64,000 nt of DNA from Alphaproteobacteria bacterium (GTDB lineage Bacteria > Pseudomonadota > Alphaproteobacteria > Micropepsales > Micropepsaceae): assembly GCA_016124385.1 (NCBI GenBank), contig WGNU01000001.1:558001-622000 (forward strand). Direction: 5' to 3'. The position numbers were made by a program, and so were the translations under genes. This document shows, in pieces, positions 1-8,879 of the stretch. The first letter of the stretch is position 1; the number at the start of each line of letters is the position of its first letter. The notes under the pieces are model-generated. The model did no database searches. It worked only from the letters and a program-made list of their open reading frames with translations, and was not told where the DNA came from.

Positions 1-1
1 C

Positions 2-97
2 GTGCAGATGTTCATTAAGAACTTCGAGAAGTTCGAGGACTACGTGAGCCCGGATGTCCGCGCCGCGGCGCCCGGCAAGGCCCTCGCCGCGGAGTAA
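2..97 (+). CDS. pckA: Phosphoenolpyruvate carboxykinase (ATP), C-terminal fragment
   Basis: Only the last 31 codons are in the window. The peptide contains NFEKFEDYVSPDVRAAAP, which matches the conserved tail of ATP-dependent PEP carboxykinases, where a short amphipathic helix and a xVRxAAP motif close the protein. The enzyme converts oxaloacetate and ATP to phosphoenolpyruvate in gluconeogenesis. The frame is open from the window edge to a TAA, and a strong hairpin terminator follows 28 bases later, so the gene ends its own transcript. The identification rests on a short tail, but the motif is distinctive. Confidence 0.75.
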   Translation: MQMFIKNFEKFEDYVSPDVRAAAPGKALAAE

Positions 98-125
98 TTG
101 AACGCGGAAATCGCTATGCGGTTGC

Positions 126-157
126 AGGCCTTCCCCTCGCGGGGAAGGCCTTTCTTT
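126..157 (+). terminator. Rho-independent terminator after pckA
   Basis: An 11-bp perfect stem (AGGCCTTCCCC with GGGGAAGGCCT) closes a TCGC loop and is followed by TTTCTTT. It lies just after the pckA stop and before the next gene. Confidence 0.85.
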
Positions 158-280
158 ATGCCCTCGCTTCACCGCCACTTAACCCGTCGCCCGTTAATCT
201 TTCCCAATTCTGAGCGCCGTCCCCTCGACGGGGCGGGCTCGGCGCGAGGACGCGGCAAGATCGGGGCGGGGCGGCGGACG

Positions 281-1987
281 ATGGCCAAGAAGATCCACTA
301 CGAACTCTTCGTTCGCTACGGCATTCGCGGCGGCTATGGCCTGCATGACGCGATCACCGACCGCAAGGAAGCGCTGCGCGCCGCCGAGGCGATGCTGAAG
401 GAGCCGAGCGTCACCGGCGTCAAGGTCATGAAGGAGACCTTCGACGAGGACAGCGGCGAGTTCTACAGCATCAAGATCTTCGAGGAAGGCGAGGCCGTTC
501 CCGAACCCAAGCGCCCCAAGAAGGGCGTCGAGGACGAAGAGCCGCCGACCATTCCCTGCTTCCGGCCGGAGGATCTTTATTCCGTCCACGCCCGCGCGAC
601 GATGACGCGCATCCTCTCGGATTCGCTCGGTCGCTGGAAGATCACCGTCACGGAGCTCATTCACCGCGCCGACGCGCTGGAGCGCTTCGAGGCGACGGGC
701 ACGCTCTTCCAGCACGCGCTGCAGAAGGTCGCCGTCGCGCAGTCGCAGAGTTCCGACAAGACGGTCGTCCAGATCATGAAGGCGTTGATGGATTTGGCGA
801 CCCGCGCGATCCATCAGGTCTACCGCGACGAGCGCGAGGGCCGCCTGCTCCCCGCCGGGGATGTCGCCGCCGTGATCGCGAGGGCCGAAGCGCTCGCCGA
901 TGAAGGCGGCGCCGACTATCTCTTCAAGGCGAGCTTTGCGAAGTACCTCGCGCCCGCCGAAACCTGGTCCGACAAGCTCTCGCGCATCCTTGAGGTCTCG
1001 CGCGCGCTGCCCGAGGCGGCGGCCCCCCGCAAGCTCATCATCGATGCGATCGACGTGCTCGTGTCCGAGATCGTCGCCGGCGGCGCGGCCCTGGGCGAGT
1101 TGCTCGGCGAGCGCGAAAGCCTCGGCGCCGCGCTGCTCGCGATGGTCGATCTCGTGCTCGGCCGGGCCGGCGAAGACGGCTCGCGCGGCCTCGCGCAACT
1201 CGCCGCCGAATTCAAGGCCGGCCGCCTCGGCGCCGCGCGGCGCGCGATCGCCAATCGCGTCCTCGCCGAATTGCGCGGCATGAAGCGGCTCGAACCGCAA
1301 TCGCTCGACGATGAAGTCAAAACGCTTCGCCAAATGGCCGGCCGCATGGTCATGATCGACCGCGCGATCGTGCCCCAGGAAGATATCGTGACGGTCTTCG
1401 CGGTCCGCTCCAGCCGGCTCGTGACGGCCGAAGCCGTCGAGGAATTCTTGAAACCCGCGCGCGAGCCGCTGGCGCGCCTTGAGCGGATGCTGCAGCTCGA
1501 AGAGAACGTCATCGGCGGCGAGAACAAGCGCCGTTTGGTGTCCTATCTGTTGCCCGCGCTGACGGCCCATCAGACGGAATCTTTCGTTCTCTCGGCCCCC
1601 GTCGATCCGTTGGAGAAAATGAAGCGTCTCGTCGCGCTTCAGCGCCGCGTGATGCGCTCCTCGCTCCAGGAACTGGAAAAGCGCCAGGTCTCAGAGGCGG
1701 TGGATGCGCTCGCCCTCAAGCTCGAAGCCAAGGCCCGCGTGATCGAGCAATCCGCCCCGCGCGGCGCGCCGCCGGTCGTCCGGGCGCTGACGTTCCTCAA
1801 GCTCTTCGGCGAGGGCGCGATCACCGAGGGCACGCTCGCCGCGCGCGTCCGCAAGGAGATTTCCGCCGGCACGCGCCATCCCGCCTTCGTCGATACGTTC
1901 GTCAAGCAATCGCAGGCGAGCCGCGAGGACGCGCTTCTCGAATTGCGCGAGGCGCTGGCGACGGCGGGCGTCGAACTCGCCGCCTGA
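281..1987 (+). CDS. Conserved hypothetical protein, 568 aa
   Basis: I do not recognise this protein. The ATG at 281 (MAKKIHYELFVRYGIRGGYG) is preferred over an upstream in-frame ATG-less extension that runs back through the pckA terminator. Residues about 1-80 look like a compact domain, followed by a charged proline-rich linker. The rest is almost entirely helical, with many Arg/Glu/Ala heptad-like stretches. There is no signal peptide, membrane segment or metal motif, so a cytoplasmic helical scaffold or regulatory protein is the most that can be said. It stands alone between the pckA terminator and the convergent polA gene, only 6 bases from the polA stop. Confidence 0.7.
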   Translation: MAKKIHYELFVRYGIRGGYGLHDAITDRKEALRAAEAMLKEPSVTGVKVMKETFDEDSGEFYSIKIFEEGEAVPEPKRPKKGVEDEEPPTIPCFRPEDLYSVHARATMTRILSDSLGRWKITVTELIHRADALERFEATGTLFQHALQKVAVAQSQSSDKTVVQIMKALMDLATRAIHQVYRDEREGRLLPAGDVAAVIARAEALADEGGADYLFKASFAKYLAPAETWSDKLSRILEVSRALPEAAAPRKLIIDAIDVLVSEIVAGGAALGELLGERESLGAALLAMVDLVLGRAGEDGSRGLAQLAAEFKAGRLGAARRAIANRVLAELRGMKRLEPQSLDDEVKTLRQMAGRMVMIDRAIVPQEDIVTVFAVRSSRLVTAEAVEEFLKPAREPLARLERMLQLEENVIGGENKRRLVSYLLPALTAHQTESFVLSAPVDPLEKMKRLVALQRRVMRSSLQELEKRQVSEAVDALALKLEAKARVIEQSAPRGAPPVVRALTFLKLFGEGAITEGTLAARVRKEISAGTRHPAFVDTFVKQSQASREDALLELREALATAGVELAA

Positions 1988-1993
1988 CGGCGC

Positions 1994-4897
1994 TCAGTGC
2001 GCCTCGCCCCAGGTGCGCCCGGCCTTTGCCTCGACGATCAGCGGCACGGTGAGCTCGAGCGCCGGCAGCGCCGCTTTTTCCATCACGTCCTTGACGAGCG
2101 CGCAGGTCGCCTTGGCCTCGCTCTCGGGCACCTCGAAAATCAGCTCGTCGTGCACCTGGAGCAGCATCATCGCCGATAGCTTGGCGGCTTTGAGCGCCGG
2201 CGGCACGCGGATCATCGCGCGGCGGATGATGTCGGCGGCCGAGCCCTGGATCGGCGCGTTGATCGCCGCGCGCTCGTTGAACGCGCGCACCGAGGGCACG
2301 TTCGACGTGATCTGCGGGTAGTGCGCCTTCCGCCCGAAGATCGTGGTCACGAACCCGTCCTTCTTCGCCCGCGCCTTCGTCTGGTCCATATAGGTGCGGA
2401 TGCCGGGGAAGCGCTCGAAATAGGTCTTGATATAGGCGTCCGCGTCCGCGCGCGGGATCGAGAGCTGATTGGCGAGCCCGAACGCCGAGATGCCGTAGAT
2501 GATGCCGAAATTGATCGCCTTCGCGCGGCCGCGGATCTCGGGCGTCATCTTGTCGAGCGGCACGCCGAACATTTCCGACGCGGTCATCGCGTGGATGTCC
2601 TTACCCTCCGCGAACGCCTGGCGGAGTTCGGGAATGTCGGCGATATGGGCGAGCAGGCGCAATTCGATCTGGCTGTAGTCGGCGCTGATGAGTTTGCGCC
2701 CCTCCGGCGCGGCGAACGCCTCGCGGATCTGGCGTCCTTCGTCCGAGCGGATGGGAATGTTCTGCAGATTGGGATCGCTCGACGACAGCCGGCCGGTTGA
2801 GGTCGAGGCCATCGCGAAGGACGTATGCACGCGCCCCGTCTGCGGATTGATGTAGGAGGGCAGCGCGTCGGTGTAGGTGCCCTTCAGCTTCTGCAGCTGG
2901 CGCCATTGCAGCAGCAGGCGCGGAATCTCGTGCCCCTGCGCGGCGAGTTCTTCGAGAACATCCGCGTCGGTCGAATAGGCGCCGGTCTTCGTCGTGCGCG
3001 GCGCCGGCAATTTCATCCGCTCAAAGAGGATTTCACCGAGCTGCTTCGGCGAGCCCAGATTGAACGGACTGCCCGCCTGTTCGTGGATCTCGGATTCGAG
3101 CGCGAGCATGCGCTGCGCGAACCGCCCCGAGAGGCGCGAGAGCACCTGGCGGTCGACGAGGATTCCCGCTCGCTCCATCTCGACCAGCACCGGCACCAGC
3201 GGCCGCTCGAGCGTCTCATAGACGGTGACCATGCGCTCGGCGACGAGCCGCGGCTTCAAGAGCCCGTGGAGGCGCAGTGTCACGTCCGCGTCCTCGGCCG
3301 AATAGGCCGTCGCGCGCTCGATCGGCACACGGTCGAAGGTGATCGCGCTTTTGCCCGAGCCTGCCACTTCTTTGAAGCTGATCGGCTTGTGCCCGAGATG
3401 CCGCTCGGACAACTCGTCCATGCCGTGCCCGTTGCGCCCGGCGTCGAGCACATAGGAAATCAGCATCGTGTCGTCGATCGGGCCGACGGTGATGCCGTGC
3501 TGCGCGAAGACGAGGAGATCGTATTTCGCGTTCTGGAGGATCTTGAGGACGCCCGGATGCTCGAGCAGCGGCTTGAGGGCGGCGAGCACGCGCGCCTTGT
3601 CGAGCTGCTTGGGGCCCTCGGTGCCCGAGAGCGCGAGCCCTTCCTCGCCGCGATGCCCGACGGGAATGTAGAAGCCGCTGCCCGGCTCGACCGCGATCGC
3701 GATGCCGACGAGCTCCGCCTGCATCGCATCGAGCGAAGTCGTCTCCGTATCGACCGCGAAGACGCCCTTCTCATAGGCCGCATCGATGAGGGAATTGAGA
3801 TCCTCTTCCTCCACGATCGCGCGATAGGACGCGGGATCGATCGGCTTGCGGATCGCTTCCTCGTCTTGAATTGCGCCCGGCCGGTTCGCGGATCCAGCCG
3901 CAACAGCGGGATCGGGCGCCGCCTCGGCGCGATCGCCGGCCGAAACCGCGATCGCAGGGTCGGCCTCGATTGCGTCCACATCCTCGACGCCGAACTCGCT
4001 CGCGACCCGCTTCGTCAGCGTCGTGAACTCCAGCGCGCGCAGAAACGAGATGAGCCGCTTGGGCTCGATCGCCGTCACCGCGAAATCGCCGACCGGCGGC
4101 GCCTCGGGCACGTTATCTTCCAGGAGCACCAGCGCGCGGCTGATGCGCGCCTGCTCGGCGAAGGTCTGAAGCGCTTCGCGCCGTTTGGGCTGCTTGATCT
4201 CATCCGCGCGGGCAAGCAGCGTTTCGAGATCGCCGTAGGTCGAAATGAGCTCGGCCGCGGTTTTCACGCCGATGCCCGGCACGCCCGGCACGTTGTCGAC
4301 CGAATCGCCCGCGAGCGCCTGCACCTCGACCACCTTGTCGGGTGGCACGCCGAATTTCTCGATCACGCCCTCTGATTCGATTCGCCGGGCCTTGACCGGA
4401 TCGAGCAGCGCGACGGAGCCGTCGACGATGAGCTGCATGAGGTCCTTGTCGGACGAGACGATCGTGCAGGTGGCCCCCGCCTCCCGCGCCTGACGGGCAT
4501 AAGTCGCGATGAGGTCGTCCGCCTCATACCCGTCCATCTCGATCGCGGCCGCGTTGAAGGCGGCAACGGCTTTTCGGATCAGCGCGAATTGCGGCACGAG
4601 TTCGGGCGGCGGCGGCGGCCGGTTGGCCTTGTAATCGGGATAGATCTCGCGGCGGAACGTATCGCGCGCCGTGTCGAACACCACCGCGAGGTGAGTTGGC
4701 TTGTCGCTGTTGGAGGATTCCTTCAGCAGCTTGTGGAGCATATTGCAGAAGCCCGAGACCGCGCCGACGGGCAGCCCGTCGGATTTGCGCGTCAGCGGGG
4801 GTAGGGCGTGGAAGGCCCGGAAGATGTAGCCGGAGCCGTCGATCAGATAGAGGTGATCGCCCTTCCTGAGCGGCGGTCCGGAGCGGGCCGCGCTCAA
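1994..4897 (-). CDS. polA: DNA polymerase I
   Basis: About 967 aa with all three domains of a full-length PolA. The N-terminal 5' nuclease begins with LYLIDGSGYIFRAFHALPPL and contains the helix-hairpin-helix DNVPGVPGIGVKTA. The 3'-5' exonuclease is intact: DTETTSLD supplies the Asp and Glu, NAKYD the second motif and YSAED the third, so proofreading should work. The polymerase domain has motif A DYSQIELRLLAH, the O-helix region RAKAINFGIIYG and motif C QVHDELIFEVPE. It acts in Okazaki-fragment maturation and repair. I place the start at a TTG whose TTGA overlaps the stop of the zinc-finger gene upstream, because no ATG lies near the conserved N-terminus except at 4957, which would add about 20 unconserved residues. 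Confidence 0.95.
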   Translation of the reverse strand: MSAARSGPPLRKGDHLYLIDGSGYIFRAFHALPPLTRKSDGLPVGAVSGFCNMLHKLLKESSNSDKPTHLAVVFDTARDTFRREIYPDYKANRPPPPPELVPQFALIRKAVAAFNAAAIEMDGYEADDLIATYARQAREAGATCTIVSSDKDLMQLIVDGSVALLDPVKARRIESEGVIEKFGVPPDKVVEVQALAGDSVDNVPGVPGIGVKTAAELISTYGDLETLLARADEIKQPKRREALQTFAEQARISRALVLLEDNVPEAPPVGDFAVTAIEPKRLISFLRALEFTTLTKRVASEFGVEDVDAIEADPAIAVSAGDRAEAAPDPAVAAGSANRPGAIQDEEAIRKPIDPASYRAIVEEEDLNSLIDAAYEKGVFAVDTETTSLDAMQAELVGIAIAVEPGSGFYIPVGHRGEEGLALSGTEGPKQLDKARVLAALKPLLEHPGVLKILQNAKYDLLVFAQHGITVGPIDDTMLISYVLDAGRNGHGMDELSERHLGHKPISFKEVAGSGKSAITFDRVPIERATAYSAEDADVTLRLHGLLKPRLVAERMVTVYETLERPLVPVLVEMERAGILVDRQVLSRLSGRFAQRMLALESEIHEQAGSPFNLGSPKQLGEILFERMKLPAPRTTKTGAYSTDADVLEELAAQGHEIPRLLLQWRQLQKLKGTYTDALPSYINPQTGRVHTSFAMASTSTGRLSSSDPNLQNIPIRSDEGRQIREAFAAPEGRKLISADYSQIELRLLAHIADIPELRQAFAEGKDIHAMTASEMFGVPLDKMTPEIRGRAKAINFGIIYGISAFGLANQLSIPRADADAYIKTYFERFPGIRTYMDQTKARAKKDGFVTTIFGRKAHYPQITSNVPSVRAFNERAAINAPIQGSAADIIRRAMIRVPPALKAAKLSAMMLLQVHDELIFEVPESEAKATCALVKDVMEKAALPALELTVPLIVEAKAGRTWGEAH

Positions 4898-5094
4898 TGG
4901 CTTTCCGGCCCCTCGGCGGCGGGGTCGAGCACGAATCGCCGGTCGCAATAAGGGCACTCGACTTCGTTCTTGGCGCCCATATCGAGATAGACCCGCGGAT
5001 GGCCGAGCGCGCTATCGCTCCCGTCGCACCAGACGCGGCGGCTGGTCACGACGAAGGTCTCGGGGGCAGGGGTCGCTTGCGCGGACTGGGACAT
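4894..5094 (-). CDS. CHCC zinc-finger domain protein (NDUFS6-like)
   Basis: A 66-aa protein whose core has a Cys, then GHPRVYLDM, then CPYCDRRFVL. This is the C-H-C-C zinc site of the family that includes the mitochondrial complex I accessory subunit NDUFS6. In alphaproteobacteria this small protein is widely conserved and probably binds zinc at or near respiratory complex I. It overlaps the polA start by 4 bases, so the two are likely co-transcribed, although no functional tie to PolA is known to me. The start MSQSAQ is the only sensible ATG. Confidence 0.85.
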   Translation of the reverse strand: MSQSAQATPAPETFVVTSRRVWCDGSDSALGHPRVYLDMGAKNEVECPYCDRRFVLDPAAEGPESH

Positions 5095-5359
5095 CGGCGG
5101 CGCTCCGGGCGAATCAGAAAAGGGGGAGAAACGCGGCGATCATAGCCCTCGGCTTGGGTCCGGCAAGCGCGAGGGCCATGCCAGGCGAGGGGTTGGCGTG
5201 ACACAAAATGGGACGTTGGCGTGCAAGCCGTGTCTTCAAGGCAACAGCACCCTGAAAAGGCCGTCGAATTAACCAGAATATGTGGCAGAAGCGTGAAACC
5301 CCCCCTGACAGACCGGCCCTTTTCGTGTTCACGTGCGGGCTGCACAGAGGAGGCTGGGG

Positions 5360-6328
5360 ATGCGTATGCGCTCTTTGATTTTAGGTTCGGTTGCGGCTTT
5401 CGCGTTCAGCGCGGCGGCACATGCGACTGATGGCAAGGAAGGCTGGTATCTCGGCCTTGAAGGTGGTGCCAATTTCGCGGAACTCGACGGCATCACCGGC
5501 GAGGATCTGGACACCGGTTATGCCGGCCTCGGCACCGTCGGTTATGGGTTCGGCGGCGCGCGCCTCGAACTCGAGCTCGGCGGACGCTGGGACGAAGGCG
5601 ACATTCCGGGCGGTACGCCGACGAATGACACGGACGTCCAGACGCTCTCGGCGATGGCCAACCTTTTGTTCGACTTTGCGCTCACGCCGTATCTCGACCT
5701 GTCGCTCGGCGGCGGCATTGGTCACGGCCAGGTCGAAGTCGACTATAGCGGCATCGAAGATGACGACGGCGGCCTCGCCTATCAGGGCATCGCGCAATTG
5801 GCCCTTTCGGTGGGCGAGCAGACGGACCTTTTCGCCGGCTATCGGTACTTCGTGGTCGAGGATCTGGTGACGGCGCAGTTCTCGCCGGCCGAATTCGACT
5901 ACGAGACCCACACGGCCACGATCGGTCTGCGGTATTACCTCAGCCCGCCGGTTGCCCCGGTGGCGGCGGCTCCGGCGCCGGTCGCTGAGGCGGCTCCGGC
6001 GCAGAGCTTCATCGTGTTCTTCGACTTCAACAAGTCCAACCTGACGCCGGAAGCGGATGCGGTGGTCGCGGAAGCGGCGGCGGCGTTCGCGGCGGGATCG
6101 AACGTGTCGGTCTCGGTCGTGGGTCACACGGACACGGTCGGCTCGGCTGGCTACAACCAGGGCCTCTCCGAGCGTCGCGCGGCGAGCGTGGCGGCGAGCT
6201 TGGTCGACAAGGGCGTGCCGGCGGGTGCGATCACGACGACGGGCAAGGGCTTCTCCGAGCCGCTGGTCCCGACGGGCCCGGGCGTGCGCGAGCCGCAGAA
6301 CCGGCGTGCGACGATCGAGCTGCAATAA
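5360..6328 (+). CDS. OmpA-family outer membrane protein
   Basis: 322 aa. Residues 1-22 are a signal peptide ending AAAHA. Residues about 25-195 form an 8-stranded OmpA-like beta-barrel with alternating aromatic strands and a final Tyr residue pattern LRYYL. A Pro/Ala-rich linker follows, then the peptidoglycan-binding OmpA C-terminal domain (FFDFNKSNLTPEA, VVGHTDTVGSAGYN, LSERRAASVAASLV, NRRATIEL). It anchors the outer membrane to the cell wall. The ATG at 5360 is chosen because AGAGGAGG lies about 9 bases upstream; an ATG at 5333 would spoil the signal peptide. A terminator follows at 6358. Confidence 0.92.
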   Translation: MRMRSLILGSVAAFAFSAAAHATDGKEGWYLGLEGGANFAELDGITGEDLDTGYAGLGTVGYGFGGARLELELGGRWDEGDIPGGTPTNDTDVQTLSAMANLLFDFALTPYLDLSLGGGIGHGQVEVDYSGIEDDDGGLAYQGIAQLALSVGEQTDLFAGYRYFVVEDLVTAQFSPAEFDYETHTATIGLRYYLSPPVAPVAAAPAPVAEAAPAQSFIVFFDFNKSNLTPEADAVVAEAAAAFAAGSNVSVSVVGHTDTVGSAGYNQGLSERRAASVAASLVDKGVPAGAITTTGKGFSEPLVPTGPGVREPQNRRATIELQ

Positions 6329-6357
6329 GCCCGATCGCAGAGATTGAGGGGATAGTT

Positions 6358-6395
6358 GAAAGGGCGGTCCGGAAACGGGCCGCCCTTTGCTTTTG
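6358..6395 (+). terminator. Rho-independent terminator after the OmpA gene
   Basis: The stem AAAGGGCGGtCCG pairs with CGGgCCGCCCTTT around a GAAA loop and is followed by GCTTTT. It lies 30 bases after the OmpA stop. Confidence 0.8.
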
Positions 6396-6545
6396 GAGGG
6401 TAGGCGGCGTCTGGCGCTGGCGAATCGGAAATCGCGCCGGATACATCCGCCGCCGCGCCCGCGCGTCGGCCGATTGCCGCCCTGCCCGACATTTGTTTGA
6501 TGTTGCCTGCGCCTTCGGCTATCCGTTCTGTGCCGCAACGGCCAA

Positions 6546-6622
6546 GCACCCGTAGCTCAGCTGGATAGAGTGCTGCCCTCCGAAGGCAGAGGTCACAGGT
6601 TCGAATCCTGTCGGGTGCGCCA
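6546..6622 (+). tRNA. tRNA-Arg (anticodon CCG), integration target
   Basis: A 77-nt cloverleaf. The acceptor stem GCACCCG pairs with CGGGTGC, the D-arm contains AGCTCAGCTGGATAGAG, and the anticodon stem CTGCC/GGCAG closes the loop CTCCGAA with anticodon CCG (Arg, codon CGG). The T-arm is ACAGG-TTCGAAT-CCTGT, and the 3' GCCA is encoded. Its 3' half is repeated at 23296-23340, so the present 3' half was probably supplied by the inserted element 1 and the chromosomal original was displaced to the right. Confidence 0.97.
6578..6622 (+). repeat. attL of element 1 (tRNA 3' half)
   Basis: 45 bp that match 23296-23340 at 43 positions. The longest perfect block is CTCCGAAGGCAGAGGTCA, which covers the anticodon loop, the usual crossover site of tyrosine integrases. 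The two differences lie in the T-stem and compensate each other. Confidence 0.9.
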
Positions 6623-6670
6623 ACAAAACCAAGGGTTTGCCGAAGTCCCTGAAAAATCGGCTGATCACCA

Positions 6671-6688
6671 CTCACCAAATACTCACCA
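6671..6688 (+). repeat. Putative left arm-type integrase site
   Basis: CTCACCAAATACTCACCA occurs here, 49 bases inside the left end, and again in the same orientation at 23148-23165 inside the right end. Each copy holds two CTCACCA units spaced 11 bp apart. Paired repeats flanking the core are typical arm-binding sites of tyrosine integrases. Confidence 0.6.
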
Positions 6689-6698
6689 GCAGCGCCGA

Positions 6699-8393
6699 TC
6701 AGACGAACAGGAAGCCATTCGGGCGAAGCCGCTCGTATGGTGACGGCGCATTGTCCTTCGTCAGCATCCGGCCCATCGCCATGATCAGTGCCACCGGGCC
6801 GTCGATTTTGTTCTCCGGCCGCTCTTTCCGGGGATAGACGTTATCCTTCGCGTCGGGCTTGGCGACCACGTTCGACAGCATCCACGTCATCGCCGGATCG
6901 CCATCGTGAGCAATCTTGCGCGAGCGGATTAGCCCTTCGACTTCCTTCAGCGGCTCCGACATGGTGTTGACGATTTGCCGGTACTCGACGCAAGGCACGC
7001 CATGCCCGGATAGTTCGGTCATGAGCATGGTGGCCTGCCACGGATCGAAGGCCACTTCCTCAATCTGAAACTTGCTGGACAGGTCGAGGATGTCATCGCG
7101 GATGCGGCCGAAATCGATCATGTCGCCTTCGGTGACGATCAGCCGGTCTTCGGTGGCCCAGGTCTGATAGTGCTGGTTTTCGCCCAGCTCGACGGTCTTC
7201 TCCGGCAAGTACCAGCGGCCAAATGAGACGAACCCGCCGCCCTCGCGTCGGAACAGGATCACCATTGCGGCGATGTCCACCTTCGACGCCAGGTCGAGGG
7301 CGATAATGCAGCGCTGCCCGGCGAAGTCATCGATCTTCATTTCAGGCACGGCGGATTCGTGCCAGCGCTGGATATTGAAATAGGCTTCGCGGGCCTGCAC
7401 CCATTCGTTGAGGTGCTTTGTCTTGAACGCCGACACCTTGCGGGCGTTGTTCACCGCATCCCGCTGCGCTCGCAACAGGAAGTCGGCCTTCACCGAAACC
7501 TCATAGTTCGGGTTGGCCTTGATCAGCGCGGCTTCGGTCGTCCAGTCGTCGCCGGGATCGATGCCGTACATGAGGGCGAACAGCTCGTCTTCCTCGACCA
7601 CGCCTTCAAGCACCCGGCGAGCCTCGACCACCGCCGCGTAGCAGGGGCCGGAGACGTTCGCGCCGGCCGTGGTGATAATGAGCTGCAACGGCTGTTCCCG
7701 CGCACCCATGCCGGTTTCCATGCTCGACACCTGATCGTCGGTGTCGTGCTCGTGATACTCGTCGTGGATCGCGCAATGCGGCGAGCTGCCATCGCCGGGA
7801 CGGCCGACGATCGGTTCGAAGCGACTTTCGTTGCCGAGCACATGCAGGTTCGAAGCGTTCACTGTCAGGCCGACAGCAGAGCACAGTTGCGGCGAGCGCA
7901 GCGCCATGATGCGCGCCGGCCGGAAGACTTCCCATGCCTGCCGCTCATTGGTCGCGCCGGAATAGACTTCCGCACCATGCTCGCCGTCGAAGGTGAGCAT
8001 GTAGAGACCGATCGCCGCCGCCCAGGCCGACTTGCCGTTCTTTCTCGGCTCCAGGATCAGAGCCTTGCGGAAGCGACGATAGCCGTCCGACTTCCGCAGC
8101 CATCCGAACAGGCACACCGTCTTGAAGCACTGCCAAGGTTCAAGCTTCAGCTTCTCGCCGGCCGATGCCCATTTGCCCTTGGTGTGCGGCAACAGCTCGA
8201 TGAACCGGCATACCCGTTCGGCCTTCTCGGCATCGAACCGGAAGGGATATGCCCGCGCCTTCGACTTCTTCAGGTCATCAAGGTGCCGCTGGCACGCCAG
8301 GCGCACCCACTTGTTCGCCGGTTTGGTGCCGGCGACGACAGCGCGCGCGTAGCGGTTCGCCGCGTCAACATGTAGGTGTTTGTCGGCTGCCAT
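6699..8393 (-). CDS. Phage terminase large subunit (HK97 type)
   Basis: 564 aa, the normal length for this family. The ATPase domain has a Walker A variant LEPRKNGKS at about residue 113 and a Walker B region CAIHDEYHEH at about 208. The nuclease domain has IALDLASKVD, AFDPWQA and a C-terminal ENKIDGPVALIMAMGRM block. It powers DNA packaging into the prohead and cuts the concatemer. It is the last gene before the left attachment site and starts 3 bases after the small subunit stops. In this element it would package satellite DNA into the element's own capsid. Confidence 0.93.
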   Translation of the reverse strand: MAADKHLHVDAANRYARAVVAGTKPANKWVRLACQRHLDDLKKSKARAYPFRFDAEKAERVCRFIELLPHTKGKWASAGEKLKLEPWQCFKTVCLFGWLRKSDGYRRFRKALILEPRKNGKSAWAAAIGLYMLTFDGEHGAEVYSGATNERQAWEVFRPARIMALRSPQLCSAVGLTVNASNLHVLGNESRFEPIVGRPGDGSSPHCAIHDEYHEHDTDDQVSSMETGMGAREQPLQLIITTAGANVSGPCYAAVVEARRVLEGVVEEDELFALMYGIDPGDDWTTEAALIKANPNYEVSVKADFLLRAQRDAVNNARKVSAFKTKHLNEWVQAREAYFNIQRWHESAVPEMKIDDFAGQRCIIALDLASKVDIAAMVILFRREGGGFVSFGRWYLPEKTVELGENQHYQTWATEDRLIVTEGDMIDFGRIRDDILDLSSKFQIEEVAFDPWQATMLMTELSGHGVPCVEYRQIVNTMSEPLKEVEGLIRSRKIAHDGDPAMTWMLSNVVAKPDAKDNVYPRKERPENKIDGPVALIMAMGRMLTKDNAPSPYERLRPNGFLFV

Positions 8394-8396
8394 CGA

Positions 8397-8879
8397 TCAT
8401 CCCAGCAGCGCCTTGAAGGGGTTAGCCTCGGGTTTCTTGTTCGCCGACACCTTGGATCGCGCGGCCGGCGTCAATCCGAACTCGCCGAGCAGGGATTGCG
8501 CGTGCCGCATCGCCTCGCTGCGCTGGGCGACGGCCGGGTGTCCTTTGATTTGCTGACTGGTGACGCGCCCTTCGCCGTCATATTCGGCAGAGCTGACGAA
8601 GGTCCGGCCACCATCTTCGATCACAGCGGTGCAGATTTCCACTTCCTCGAGGCGGGATGCCGCAAGCGCCAGCGCCGCCGTGTCGCTCGCCGACGCGATG
8701 CCCATTTCCTCGATGACGCTGACCAGGCCGGCGAAGATTTCCGCCGCGCGTGCCGAAAGCCAATCCGGCGGCACGGGAAGATCAGATGCAGCGACCGGCG
8801 CGTCGGTGTTCATCCGGCAAGGCTGGGCCGTCCCGGCGACGATCTTCAGGTGATCGGGAATGCGTTTTCTACCGGCCAT
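8397..8879 (-). CDS. Phage terminase small subunit (P27 family)
   Basis: About 160 aa. It starts MAGRKRIPDHLKIVAGT, the usual opening of P27-type small terminases, which bind the packaging site and load the large subunit. A helical core follows, with LAASRLEEVE and a C-terminal tail GEFGLTPAARSKVSA that is highly typical of the family. The ATG at 8879 is chosen over a TTG one codon upstream; AAGGTG lies about 8 bases before it. It lies between the HNH gene and the large terminase, the usual arrangement in cos-type HK97-like heads. Confidence 0.88.
   Translation of the reverse strand: MAGRKRIPDHLKIVAGTAQPCRMNTDAPVAASDLPVPPDWLSARAAEIFAGLVSVIEEMGIASASDTAALALAASRLEEVEICTAVIEDGGRTFVSSAEYDGEGRVTSQQIKGHPAVAQRSEAMRHAQSLLGEFGLTPAARSKVSANKKPEANPFKALLG

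Noticed and set aside
194-1570. Long open frame antisense to the 568-aa protein
   Set aside because: Arg/His/Gly-rich composition of an antisense frame in GC-rich DNA, no ribosome site, and fully overlapped by a better gene.
2825-4375. 516-codon open frame antisense to polA
   Set aside because: polA is certain; the antisense product has no domain and typical shadow composition.
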